A stretch of DNA of 64,000 bases from Nitrospira sp. (lineage in GTDB: Bacteria > Nitrospirota > Nitrospiria > Nitrospirales > Nitrospiraceae): assembly GCA_024998565.1 (NCBI GenBank), contig JACOEM010000001.1:1-64000 (forward strand), read 5' to 3'. Of the stretch, positions 8,420 through 16,476 are shown piece after piece (the stretch's first letter is position 1; every line of letters starts with the position of its first letter). The notes under the pieces were generated by a model, which had not been told where the DNA came from, ran no database searches, and saw nothing but the letters and a program-made list of their open reading frames with translations. Position numbers and translations under genes: made by a program.

Positions 8420-9397
8420 ATGCAGACTGTAACCTTCCCATTCGTACAATCACCGTTCACCATCAGGCATGCCGATCGGTTTCGGCAAAGCCTGAGTGGG
8501 ATCGTCACCGCCCTCATCTGCTTCCTCGTCAATACCGGGCTGGCCTCGGCCACGGACGTGGTCATTCTCAAATCGTCGGACATCGCCGCGTATAACCAAG
8601 CCATCAGCGGCTTCAAGGCCGCCCTTCCGAACGACGTCGTGCTCGCCGAATATGACTTACAAGGTGATTTGGAGAAGGGGCGGAAACTGGCCCGCAAGGT
8701 CCGTGCAGCCGACCCGGCATTGGTGTTCGCCGTCGGATTGAAAGCGGCGAGGGCGGCACAACTCGAAATCGTCGACATTCCAGTGGTGTACGCCATGGTG
8801 CTGGACCCGTCCAAGTATGGACTCAACGCCCCCAACATGACGGGCGTGCTCATGGAAATTCCCATGGAGCGGCAGCTCACCCTGATCAAATCTTTGCTGC
8901 CTCGGCTCAAACACGTCGGCACCTTGTACGATCCATCCAAAACCGCCACGCTGATCGAAGACGCGCGGAGACTGCTCAAATCCAACGGGACAGACCTTGT
9001 CCCGATCCAACTCAACAGCGAGCGGGATGTACCCGGCGCTCTGCGCACCTTGCTGCCGTCGATCGATGCATTGTGGCTCGTCCCCGACTCGACCGTGCTC
9101 ACCGATGAATCGCTGCGGTTTATCTTGAATACCGCATTGGAGGAGCGCGTGCCGGTGGTCGGATTTTCGCGCGAGTTCGCGCGAAGCGGAGCCCTGCTGT
9201 GCCTGTCGGTCAACTACGGCGATATCGGACGGCAAGCCGGGCAACTCACCCGCAAGATCCTGGACGGGCACGTTTCACTCCCCGCAAAACCGTTACCCCC
9301 GGATCGTATCGAAATGAGTCTGAATCGTAAAACCGCCAAGTTCCTCGACATCGAGATCCCCAGAGATCTCGAGGAAAAGGCCGACGAGCTCTATTGA
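8420..9397 (+). CDS. orphan ABC-type substrate-binding protein (TrpX-like family)
   Basis: 325 residues with a signal-peptide-like N-terminus ending near LASA. The mature part matches the ABC_sub_bind (PF04392) pattern: VVILKSSD at the first strand, YNQAISGFKAAL, VFAVGLKAARAA, IPVVYAMVLDPS, and NYGDIGRQAGQL near the end. Members bind small amino-acid-like or aromatic ligands for an ABC importer, but no permease or ATPase gene is nearby. The stop codon overlaps the start of a membrane histidine kinase (TGATG), so translation is coupled. A role in presenting a ligand to the kinase's periplasmic domain is a reasonable inference. Confidence 0.85.
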   Translation: MQTVTFPFVQSPFTIRHADRFRQSLSGIVTALICFLVNTGLASATDVVILKSSDIAAYNQAISGFKAALPNDVVLAEYDLQGDLEKGRKLARKVRAADPALVFAVGLKAARAAQLEIVDIPVVYAMVLDPSKYGLNAPNMTGVLMEIPMERQLTLIKSLLPRLKHVGTLYDPSKTATLIEDARRLLKSNGTDLVPIQLNSERDVPGALRTLLPSIDALWLVPDSTVLTDESLRFILNTALEERVPVVGFSREFARSGALLCLSVNYGDIGRQAGQLTRKILDGHVSLPAKPLPPDRIEMSLNRKTAKFLDIEIPRDLEEKADELY

Positions 9398-11712
9398 TGA
9401 AAGGACTCACCGTGAAAGGCCCCGCCCACTACCTCACGTCACCCTCGTTATACCCGAGCGGCCCGGGACGATTTGTCAGTCTCCGGACCAAGTTCGTCGT
9501 ATTTTTCAGTTTGATCATTATTCTGACCTGCTCGGGAATGAGTTGGTACTTCATTCACAGCAAACGTATCGCCATGACCGAACGAGTCCAGGATCTCGGA
9601 ACGATTCTGGTCAAAAATCTCGCCCACAACGTGCGATACGGCATCATCATCGAGGAACGAGTCATCCTGGAGCAGTTCATCGACGGTGTCATGGGGGTCG
9701 ACGAGGTGGTCTATGCGCTCATCACCGGCACAGACGGTCAGATCCTCGCCGCCAAGAGCAAAGGCAAACTCGACAGCCCGCTCGGGACCGTTCGATCGGC
9801 AGAACGGCCTTTTTATCCCCGGCCCGACATTGCAGAGGCGGTGATCAAGCGTTCAGGCACGGAGCCGACCATCACGCGCCTCAGGCTCAGCGGCGCAGAT
9901 ACGATCCCTCTGCAGGAGAGGGACTCGACCCTTCCCATTTCGACCTCGGGCATTCACGAAGAGACGTTCTACGATTTTGCCGTCCCGGTGATGAAGCGAT
10001 CGGAATCCCGCCTGGAAGCGCTGGCACTCCAGGAGGAAGAAACGCGCAAAGCAGCGATTGCACCGGTCACTCCTCAGGCATTCGGCGTCGTCCAAATCGG
10101 CTTGACCGAGGTGCCGATGCAACGAGAACTGGCGAAGATTCTGCGAAACTTTCTCCTTCTGACACTCGGCATCATCACGGCCGGTATTCTCTGCACCAAC
10201 CTGCTGGCCCGCCGCATCATCACGCCCTTGCGCCATCTCGCCGCAGGCGCGCGCAAAGTCAGCGAGGGTGATCTCTCCACCTTTGTCGTTCCGACAACTC
10301 AGGATGAAGTCGGCCAACTGACGGCACTCTTCAATTTGATGACCAAATCCCTTCAAGAGCGCAACCATGCCATCTCCGCCAACCTTGAAACCATCCGGCG
10401 TCATGTCACGCAACTGACCACCTTGAATCAGTCCAGCACGGCCATCACCTCCACGCTCGACCTTGACCGGCTCCTCTCTATTGTCTTGCAGCTCCTCAGT
10501 GAAAATTTGGGGTTCGCCCGGATGGTGTTGTTTTTATGGGATAGCGAGCGGGGCGTCGCGACGGTGGGACAAATGCTGGGCATGCCCCCGGAAGCGGAAG
10601 AAGCCGCTCGACGACTTGAGATTCCCGTGTGCGAAGACGGCGGGTTTGCCGCCGAACTGCTGATCCATGGCAAGCCCCTGTTCGTTCCGAGCATTGAGCC
10701 GGTCGCCGATCGCATCTCCCCTGCAGTGCTTCCCTGGCTTCGTCAGGTGGGAATCTCGTCCTTCGTCGCCGCGCCGCTTCGAAGTCAGCAGCGGATTCTC
10801 GGTTACCTGGGAGCCGACCGGGGCACCCATCCCTGCAGCCAGGAAGATCTCGATCTTCTGGTCACCATTGCCAGCCATGTGGCAGTCGCCGTGGACAATG
10901 CGCGCGCCTACACCGAACTGGCCACGCTGACGGACCACCTCGAACGGCGCGTGCAGGAACGAACGCACGAACTGCAAACGGTGAACGAGCGCCTGCAGGA
11001 GCACGACCAACGGCGCTCCAAATTTGTGTCGGTTGCGTCGCACGAATTGCGCACGCCGATGACCTCCATCAAAGGTTTTGTCGAGAACATGCTGGACGGG
11101 CTCACCGGTCAACTCTCAGAACGACAGGAGCACTACCTCCAGCGGGTCAAACACAACGTGGATCGACTCACGCGAATCATCAATCAACTGCTGGACTGGT
11201 CCCGCCTGGATGTCGGCCGGATCGAGATCAAGCCCGAATCGCTGCACATCGACGAATTTGTCCGGGATGTGGTGGAAAGCTTTCAGACGCTCGCCGCCGA
11301 AAAATCGATCGTCCTCGACGTGCTGTCCTGCGAACAACCGATCACCGTGCGTGCCGATCGCGACAAGCTGGAGCAAATTCTTTGGAATCTGGTCGGCAAC
11401 GCCATTAAATTCACCCCCCCTTCAGGACATGTCTCCGTCAGCTGCAGCCTCTGCGACGCGAGGTACGCCCAGATTACGGTGGCCGACACCGGCTGTGGAA
11501 TTGCCCCCGACGAGTTACCCCATGTCTTTAACGAGTTCTCCAAGGTTGAATCAGCCATGCCCTCTTCACAAGGGGCGCAACTCGGGCTCTTCATCACGAA
11601 GAGTCTGGTGGCCCTGCACGGCGGACAGATGTGTGTAGAAAGCCGGCTCGGTGTCGGAACTCAGTTCTACTTCACCTTGCCGCTCGACAACGCACCCGCA
11701 TCAGCGCCGTAG
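9397..11712 (+). CDS. membrane sensor histidine kinase (HAMP-GAF-HisKA-HATPase)
   Basis: About 771 residues. A transmembrane helix lies at 32-52, a periplasmic sensor of roughly 195 residues follows, a second helix is at 248-272, then HAMP (272-325), a GAF domain (about 343-505), a coiled coil, HisKA with phospho-acceptor His549 in SHELRTP, and an HATPase with the N box (NLVGNAIKFTPP) and G boxes (ADTGCGI, GAQLGLFI). Its ATG overlaps the stop of the substrate-binding protein, which suggests that the binding protein and the kinase work together. No cognate DNA-binding regulator is adjacent; the receivers at 5249 and 11955 are the nearest candidate phosphate acceptors. Confidence 0.9.
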   Translation: MKGLTVKGPAHYLTSPSLYPSGPGRFVSLRTKFVVFFSLIIILTCSGMSWYFIHSKRIAMTERVQDLGTILVKNLAHNVRYGIIIEERVILEQFIDGVMGVDEVVYALITGTDGQILAAKSKGKLDSPLGTVRSAERPFYPRPDIAEAVIKRSGTEPTITRLRLSGADTIPLQERDSTLPISTSGIHEETFYDFAVPVMKRSESRLEALALQEEETRKAAIAPVTPQAFGVVQIGLTEVPMQRELAKILRNFLLLTLGIITAGILCTNLLARRIITPLRHLAAGARKVSEGDLSTFVVPTTQDEVGQLTALFNLMTKSLQERNHAISANLETIRRHVTQLTTLNQSSTAITSTLDLDRLLSIVLQLLSENLGFARMVLFLWDSERGVATVGQMLGMPPEAEEAARRLEIPVCEDGGFAAELLIHGKPLFVPSIEPVADRISPAVLPWLRQVGISSFVAAPLRSQQRILGYLGADRGTHPCSQEDLDLLVTIASHVAVAVDNARAYTELATLTDHLERRVQERTHELQTVNERLQEHDQRRSKFVSVASHELRTPMTSIKGFVENMLDGLTGQLSERQEHYLQRVKHNVDRLTRIINQLLDWSRLDVGRIEIKPESLHIDEFVRDVVESFQTLAAEKSIVLDVLSCEQPITVRADRDKLEQILWNLVGNAIKFTPPSGHVSVSCSLCDARYAQITVADTGCGIAPDELPHVFNEFSKVESAMPSSQGAQLGLFITKSLVALHGGQMCVESRLGVGTQFYFTLPLDNAPASAP

Positions 11713-11954
11713 ACAACGGCCATCCAGCAGTGCGACAGCGCCCCCTCGGCTGTATCCGATCCGATAAACCCCGCATTTATTTGAACAATCGCAGGCAATG
11801 CCACACAGCGCGCACACCTTTCCTCCGTCACTCTTCCTCACAGAATCAACGGGTTCCCGATCTGTGGTCTCACGCGCCGTCGACCCACCGGCGGCATAAG
11901 TATTGCGCTCACAGCACACCGTGAAGACGACTCACAATCCGGAGCAGTCGCACC

Positions 11955-14687
11955 ATGCGTCCTCCCGTTCTCATTGTCGATGACGATCCGGATATCCGGG
12001 AATCGCTCACGGACATGTTGGGTCACGAGGGATACCTGGTACACAGCGCCGCCTCCGGAACCGAGGCCCTTCAGCAAGCCAAACAGACGCGCTACGACGC
12101 AGCGCTCCTCGACATCCAATTGCCCGACCTCAACGGTCTCTCGGTCTTGAAAGTGCTCATGGAATTGGACGCGAGTCTCCCCGTCATCATCCTGACCGGA
12201 AACGTCACGCCCGAAAACACGATCGGCTCTCTGGCCAAAGGAGCCTTCGCGTACCTGACCAAACCGTATAACTCCCAAGAGCTCAAGGCCATCCTGCGCC
12301 GGGCCGTCTCGGTGAAAGGGTTGACCGCCCGGGCCGAGCATGTGGAGGAGGCGCTGCAGGCCAGCGAAGAACGCTTTCGGGCGCTGGTGGAATCGGCGAC
12401 CGACGCCATGGTGCTCGCCGACCAGAGCGGCCTCATCATCTGGTGGAACGGCGCAGCCGAGCGAATGTTCGGGTATACCAAAGAAGACGCCCTCGGGCGC
12501 CCACTGACCATCCTGATGCCGGAACGGTTTCGCGCCGGGCACGCGGCCGGCGTCACACGCCTCGCCCAGGGTGGAACAGCCACGATCATCGGACACACCA
12601 TCGAGCTCGTGGGTCTGACCAAAACCGGCGACGAATTCCCGATTGAGCTCTCGCTGGCATCCTGGCGCGCGAATGAAGGGATGTTCTTCAGCGGCATCAT
12701 TCGCAATATTGCGCGTCGCAAACGCGCCGAAGAGTCCGTCGTCAGATTGAGCCATCAGAACGCGCTGATTCTCGACAGCGTCGGGGAAGGCATCTTCGGA
12801 CTGGACCCGCAAGGATGCGTCACCTTCGCCAACGCAACCGCGGCGCGGATGCTGGGGTGGAGCGCAGCCGAGCTGATCGGCAAACCCTTGGCACCGCTCC
12901 TCTATCGGATCGCCAACGGGAATACGATGCACGCCCCGGACCCGTTCTGCCTCTGCGCGGCGCTTCACGACGGGGCCGTCCATCGAATCCAAAATGAGAC
13001 CTTCGCCAGAAAGGACGGCTCGCTGTTTCCCGTCCAATACGTCACCAGTCCCATCCGTGAGCGAGACCGGCCGGTCGGCGCCGTCGTGGTGTTTCAGGAC
13101 ATCAGCGCTCGCAAACAGCAAGAAACTCTGCAGCAGGCACAACTCTCCGTCAGCCACATCCTCGCGCAAGCCGGCACCGTCGAAGAAGTCATCCCGCAAC
13201 TGCTCCATGTCGCAGGCACCATGGGTGCGTGGGATATGGCGCTCTTGTGGCAATGCGGGCCGACGGGAGACCAACTGACGTGTCAGGGAAGCTGGATCCG
13301 CCCCTCACATCGATGGGATGAGTTTCTCTCGGTCTGTCGCAACAGTGAGTTTCCGCCGGGGATGGATTTCCCTGGCATCGCCTGGGCCTCAAAACTCCCG
13401 CTCTGGATACCGGACGTCCTGACGGATTCCCGATTCACCCGCGCACCGACCGCCTCTCGCCTGGGTATTCACGGGGCCTGCATCGTCCCCATCCGGACCG
13501 GCAGCATCATCCACGGAGTGCTTGAGTTGTATACCGAGCAGCGGCGGTCCTCCGACAGCCACCTGATTCAAATCCTCGCCGACACGGGCATGAAGATCGG
13601 ACAGTTCATCGATCGCACGCAGGCCGCGCAGGCATTACGGGCGGCGCATCGCATGACTCAGAGCCTGCTGGCCAGTCTGCCCGGCGCCATTCTCCTGTGC
13701 AGGAGCGACTGGCACGTTCAGTATGCGAATGCGCTGGCCCATCAGTATTTTGCGCCTCCCGGCGAATCGCTGATCGACCGTCCGCTGTGCGAATGTCTTT
13801 CCCTCAGCGAGCCCGCGCTTCAACGACTGGTGGTGGAATGGAACACGCACAGGGCAGACTCGCCTCATGGGCTCTCTGAACGTGAATGCGAAGTCGCCGC
13901 ACACCTGTATCGCTATCGGTTTTTTCCGGTCTCGACCCCGGAATCCCCGCAGTATCAAGTGGGCATCCTGTTGTGGGATATCACCGACGACAAACGACTC
14001 CAGGATGAACTGATCCAGGCAGAAAAACTCTCCAGCCTCGGCACCATGGTGTCCGGCATGGCGCACGAAATCAATAACCCGGCCCAGGCTATCCTCAGCA
14101 TGGCCGAGTTGATCCAGGAGGAGAATGATCCGGACACGGTAAAACAGTTTGCCGCCGATATTGTGGGCTACGCGCGGCACGTCTCCACCGTCGTGCGAGA
14201 CTTCGCCGGTTATGCCCGTGCGGCCGGCAGGGATGGAGAGACGGAAATCGATGTGGCAGAACGGTTGCTCGAAGCGGTCAAGATGGTCCGACGAGGGCCT
14301 CATTTCGGCCAAGTGGAGATCGCCACCCGGTTCGATGCCCCTGTATTTCTTCGCGCGCGAAAGGGAGAAATCGATCAGGTGCTGGTCAACTTGATCAGCA
14401 ACGCTACCCAGGCCATGGAAGGAATCGGCTGCTTGACGTTAACGACCGGTCAGGACGGCAGATGGATTCAGGTGACCGTTGCCGATACCGGTCCGGGCAT
14501 CCCGGCTTCCATCCGGCCGAGGATTTTCGATCCGTTCTTCACCACCAAGACCGCCGGCAAAGGGACGGGGCTCGGACTCAGCATCGTACACAAAATCGTG
14601 ACCAAATATGCCGGAACCATCACGGTGGAGAGCACCGAAGGCGGAGGCACCACCTTCCGGTTACGGTTTCCGGCACTCGTTCAGTAA
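11955..14687 (+). CDS. receiver-PAS-PAS-GAF-PAS hybrid histidine kinase
   Basis: 910 residues. An N-terminal receiver (Asp53 in LLDIQLPDLNG, Lys in YLTKPYN) is followed by PAS domains near 137 and 267, a GAF-like region (about 400-555), a third PAS near 562, HisKA with His704 in MAHEINNPAQAIL (NtrB-like H box), and an HATPase with NLISNATQAM and GKGTGLGLSI. It is soluble. Receiver-first kinases of this kind accept phosphate from an upstream kinase and then tune their own activity. A 242-base gap precedes it, so it may have its own promoter; none was clear. GGAG lies ten bases before the start. Confidence 0.9.
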   Translation: MRPPVLIVDDDPDIRESLTDMLGHEGYLVHSAASGTEALQQAKQTRYDAALLDIQLPDLNGLSVLKVLMELDASLPVIILTGNVTPENTIGSLAKGAFAYLTKPYNSQELKAILRRAVSVKGLTARAEHVEEALQASEERFRALVESATDAMVLADQSGLIIWWNGAAERMFGYTKEDALGRPLTILMPERFRAGHAAGVTRLAQGGTATIIGHTIELVGLTKTGDEFPIELSLASWRANEGMFFSGIIRNIARRKRAEESVVRLSHQNALILDSVGEGIFGLDPQGCVTFANATAARMLGWSAAELIGKPLAPLLYRIANGNTMHAPDPFCLCAALHDGAVHRIQNETFARKDGSLFPVQYVTSPIRERDRPVGAVVVFQDISARKQQETLQQAQLSVSHILAQAGTVEEVIPQLLHVAGTMGAWDMALLWQCGPTGDQLTCQGSWIRPSHRWDEFLSVCRNSEFPPGMDFPGIAWASKLPLWIPDVLTDSRFTRAPTASRLGIHGACIVPIRTGSIIHGVLELYTEQRRSSDSHLIQILADTGMKIGQFIDRTQAAQALRAAHRMTQSLLASLPGAILLCRSDWHVQYANALAHQYFAPPGESLIDRPLCECLSLSEPALQRLVVEWNTHRADSPHGLSERECEVAAHLYRYRFFPVSTPESPQYQVGILLWDITDDKRLQDELIQAEKLSSLGTMVSGMAHEINNPAQAILSMAELIQEENDPDTVKQFAADIVGYARHVSTVVRDFAGYARAAGRDGETEIDVAERLLEAVKMVRRGPHFGQVEIATRFDAPVFLRARKGEIDQVLVNLISNATQAMEGIGCLTLTTGQDGRWIQVTVADTGPGIPASIRPRIFDPFFTTKTAGKGTGLGLSIVHKIVTKYAGTITVESTEGGGTTFRLRFPALVQ

Positions 14688-14781
14688 GAGGAACCGCCAC
14701 GATGATGTCGTGATTCCATTGCGGCTTTGCGAGAAGACACACGCGAGGAGTCGGTCGGCAGGTTTGCAGCAGCGAAGGATG

Positions 14782-15543
14782 TCAGGACTGTGAGCGAGGA
14801 GCGTAGGCCCGCTTAAACACCGAGCGCAATCCGAAATAAGCGAAGGAATCTTTCAGATTGGAATACAGGCGCTTGAACGCGCCCATGTCGGGATTCGTCA
14901 CATACTCCATGGTTAACACGATTCGCTCTTCCTGCTCTCCGAGCGGCGTCACGGCGTGCCAGAGCTTGTCGCCATTAAAGATCACCAGATCGCCAGGCGC
15001 AGTCGCCAATTCACGGTGAATCGGCTGCTTCCCCGGTACGTCTTTGAAAAGATCGCAGACTAAGCGGCACTGCTTGGACTGATCGAGCAACCCCATCAGA
15101 ATGGTGTACCGGGCGCCTTTGTAATAGGACGTATCGTAGTGATACCCGATGTGATCGCCGGCTTCCGTGTAGTAATAGAGGGCACACGAGTGGGGATCGT
15201 TGTCGGGACACAGCAGCAGATTCACCCTGGTCAACCGGTTGAGCATGGCCCGGAAGGCGTCTGATCGATACAGGTCGATGAACTGCGGCGCTTTCTCCAT
15301 CACGGCATAGTAGCTCACACTGCCGCCCTTCTTATGCCCGGGAATATAGTTGCGGTTCAGCCCTGATTTAAGCTCCTGCGCCTGCGACGTGAGCTCGGCT
15401 TCGACAAACTCGCGCGGCAAAAACTGGGGAATGTAGAGGAACTCGTTCTGCTCCCAATACTCCCGCTCCAACCGATCGAGATCCAAGGCCGAAATCGCCC
15501 GCTCAACCGCTTCGGTGACGCTGCTTGCACAGGCCTCTTTCAT
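14782..15543 (-). CDS. 2-oxoglutarate/Fe(II)-dependent oxygenase-like protein
   Basis: 253 residues. The iron-binding HxD is seen as His135-x-Asp137 in GYHYDTSYY and the distal His as His196 in LWHAVTP, followed by an Arg (EERIVL) suited to 2-oxoglutarate. This is the facial-triad pattern of the double-stranded beta-helix oxygenases. The substrate is unknown. The ATG at 15543 is preferred to a GTG at 15576 because GAGGAA sits just upstream. It lies alone, converging with the kinase at 11955-14687, and its upstream region contains a 125-bp palindromic repeat. Confidence 0.75.
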   Translation of the reverse strand: MKEACASSVTEAVERAISALDLDRLEREYWEQNEFLYIPQFLPREFVEAELTSQAQELKSGLNRNYIPGHKKGGSVSYYAVMEKAPQFIDLYRSDAFRAMLNRLTRVNLLLCPDNDPHSCALYYYTEAGDHIGYHYDTSYYKGARYTILMGLLDQSKQCRLVCDLFKDVPGKQPIHRELATAPGDLVIFNGDKLWHAVTPLGEQEERIVLTMEYVTNPDMGAFKRLYSNLKDSFAYFGLRSVFKRAYAPRSQS

Positions 15544-15629
15544 GCTTTCCTCGCCAAATCCGGGTTGACGCTTCACCAGTCATCACTGTGTCTTGTTTGT
15601 TTCTTGGCCTACTGAAAAACCCTTCGTTC

Positions 15630-15754
15630 GCAGGATGGTCAAACAGGCCGTCCAGCAAGGCCGCAGCGAGCAGAGAATCGAGGCGTACCGTTGTGGTACG
15701 TTGAGGTTCTCTGCGATGTGAGAACGAAGCTGGTGGACTTTTTCACCATCCTGC
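15630..15754. repeat. 125-bp palindromic intergenic repeat, copy A
   Basis: The element begins GCAGGATGGT and ends ACCATCCTGC. Its interior holds CCGTCCAGCAAGGCCGCAGC, then an inner hairpin flanked by CAGAGAA and TTCTCTG with GTACC and GGTAC at its core. Its last base is the first base of the plus-strand CTA that forms the lolA stop codon. A second copy of the same length is at 34191. It probably folds as a long hairpin in RNA from either strand and may act as a 3' stabiliser or terminator. Confidence 0.85.
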
Positions 15755-16476
15755 TAGGGTCGGCTCAGCACCGGCGCCCGTACGATTTCTACATCGGCCG
15801 GGGCCTTGAAATCAAATAGGTCGTCCTTCAGTCCGCTGTTCGGCTTCAACTCTGAAAACTCAAAGGTCGCGATATTGCCGCTGACCTCATGCAGGGCGAT
15901 CGTCTTGAGGAAGTAGGTCTTGGGCTGCACTTCGATCACGATTTTTTGAATCGCCCGCTCCGGTTCGGCCCGCCCCTGCTTCGGAGTCAGGGAGACCAAC
16001 AGAATGCCCCCTGCCCCCCGTTCCTTGTATGCCGTCGGTTCGATGTCGAACTCTTCATCCAGCTTGGCCACCCCTTGCAGCAATTGCAGCGGCGCCTGGG
16101 AAGCGGCCATATAAGTGAGCTTGCCCACCAGCACCTGCTTGTGCTCCGGCACGTACATTTTGACATCGTCTTTGTTGACGTAAATTTCTTCCGTGGCTGG
16201 TTCGATATAGTCCCATCGCAGACGCCCGGGCTTTTTGATATAGAAATGTCCGGTCGAAATTACGGGCGTCGAAAATCCTTCGATCCTGGTTTTTTGCGTG
16301 AACGAGGCCTGCAAGTCCTTGGTTTTCTCGTACCGCGCCTGAATGTTCTTTACCACTTCCTGGACTTCCTTCAGAATCTGGAGGTCTACCGCCGGCTCAT
16401 CGGGCTTCAACGGTTGAGCCACGGCCTGAATTCCGCTCATGAGCAGCACCGCAACGATTAAGAATATCCGCATCAT
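15754..16476 (-). CDS. lolA: LolA-family outer-membrane lipoprotein carrier
   Basis: 240 residues with a signal peptide (MMRIFLIVAVLLMSGIQAVAQ). The mature protein has the LolA pattern: QARYEKTKDLQASFTQKT, then FYIKKPGRLRWDY, then KMYVPEHKQV. LolA carries lipoproteins across the periplasm from LolCDE to the outer membrane; no lolB or lolCDE gene is in the window. Its start overlaps the stop of ftsK (ATGA), as in the ftsK-lolA order of many Gram-negative bacteria. The gene ends on a 125-bp palindromic repeat that supplies the first base of its stop. Confidence 0.9.
   Translation of the reverse strand: MMRIFLIVAVLLMSGIQAVAQPLKPDEPAVDLQILKEVQEVVKNIQARYEKTKDLQASFTQKTRIEGFSTPVISTGHFYIKKPGRLRWDYIEPATEEIYVNKDDVKMYVPEHKQVLVGKLTYMAASQAPLQLLQGVAKLDEEFDIEPTAYKERGAGGILLVSLTPKQGRAEPERAIQKIVIEVQPKTYFLKTIALHEVSGNIATFEFSELKPNSGLKDDLFDFKAPADVEIVRAPVLSRP

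Noticed and set aside
8420..9397. Complete ABC import system
   Set aside because: Only a binding protein is present; no permease or ATPase gene of the importer type lies near.
11838..13274. 478-residue open frame antisense to the kinase at 11955
   Set aside because: It is a shadow of a high-GC gene with clear receiver and PAS domains on the plus strand; the translation has no recognisable domain.
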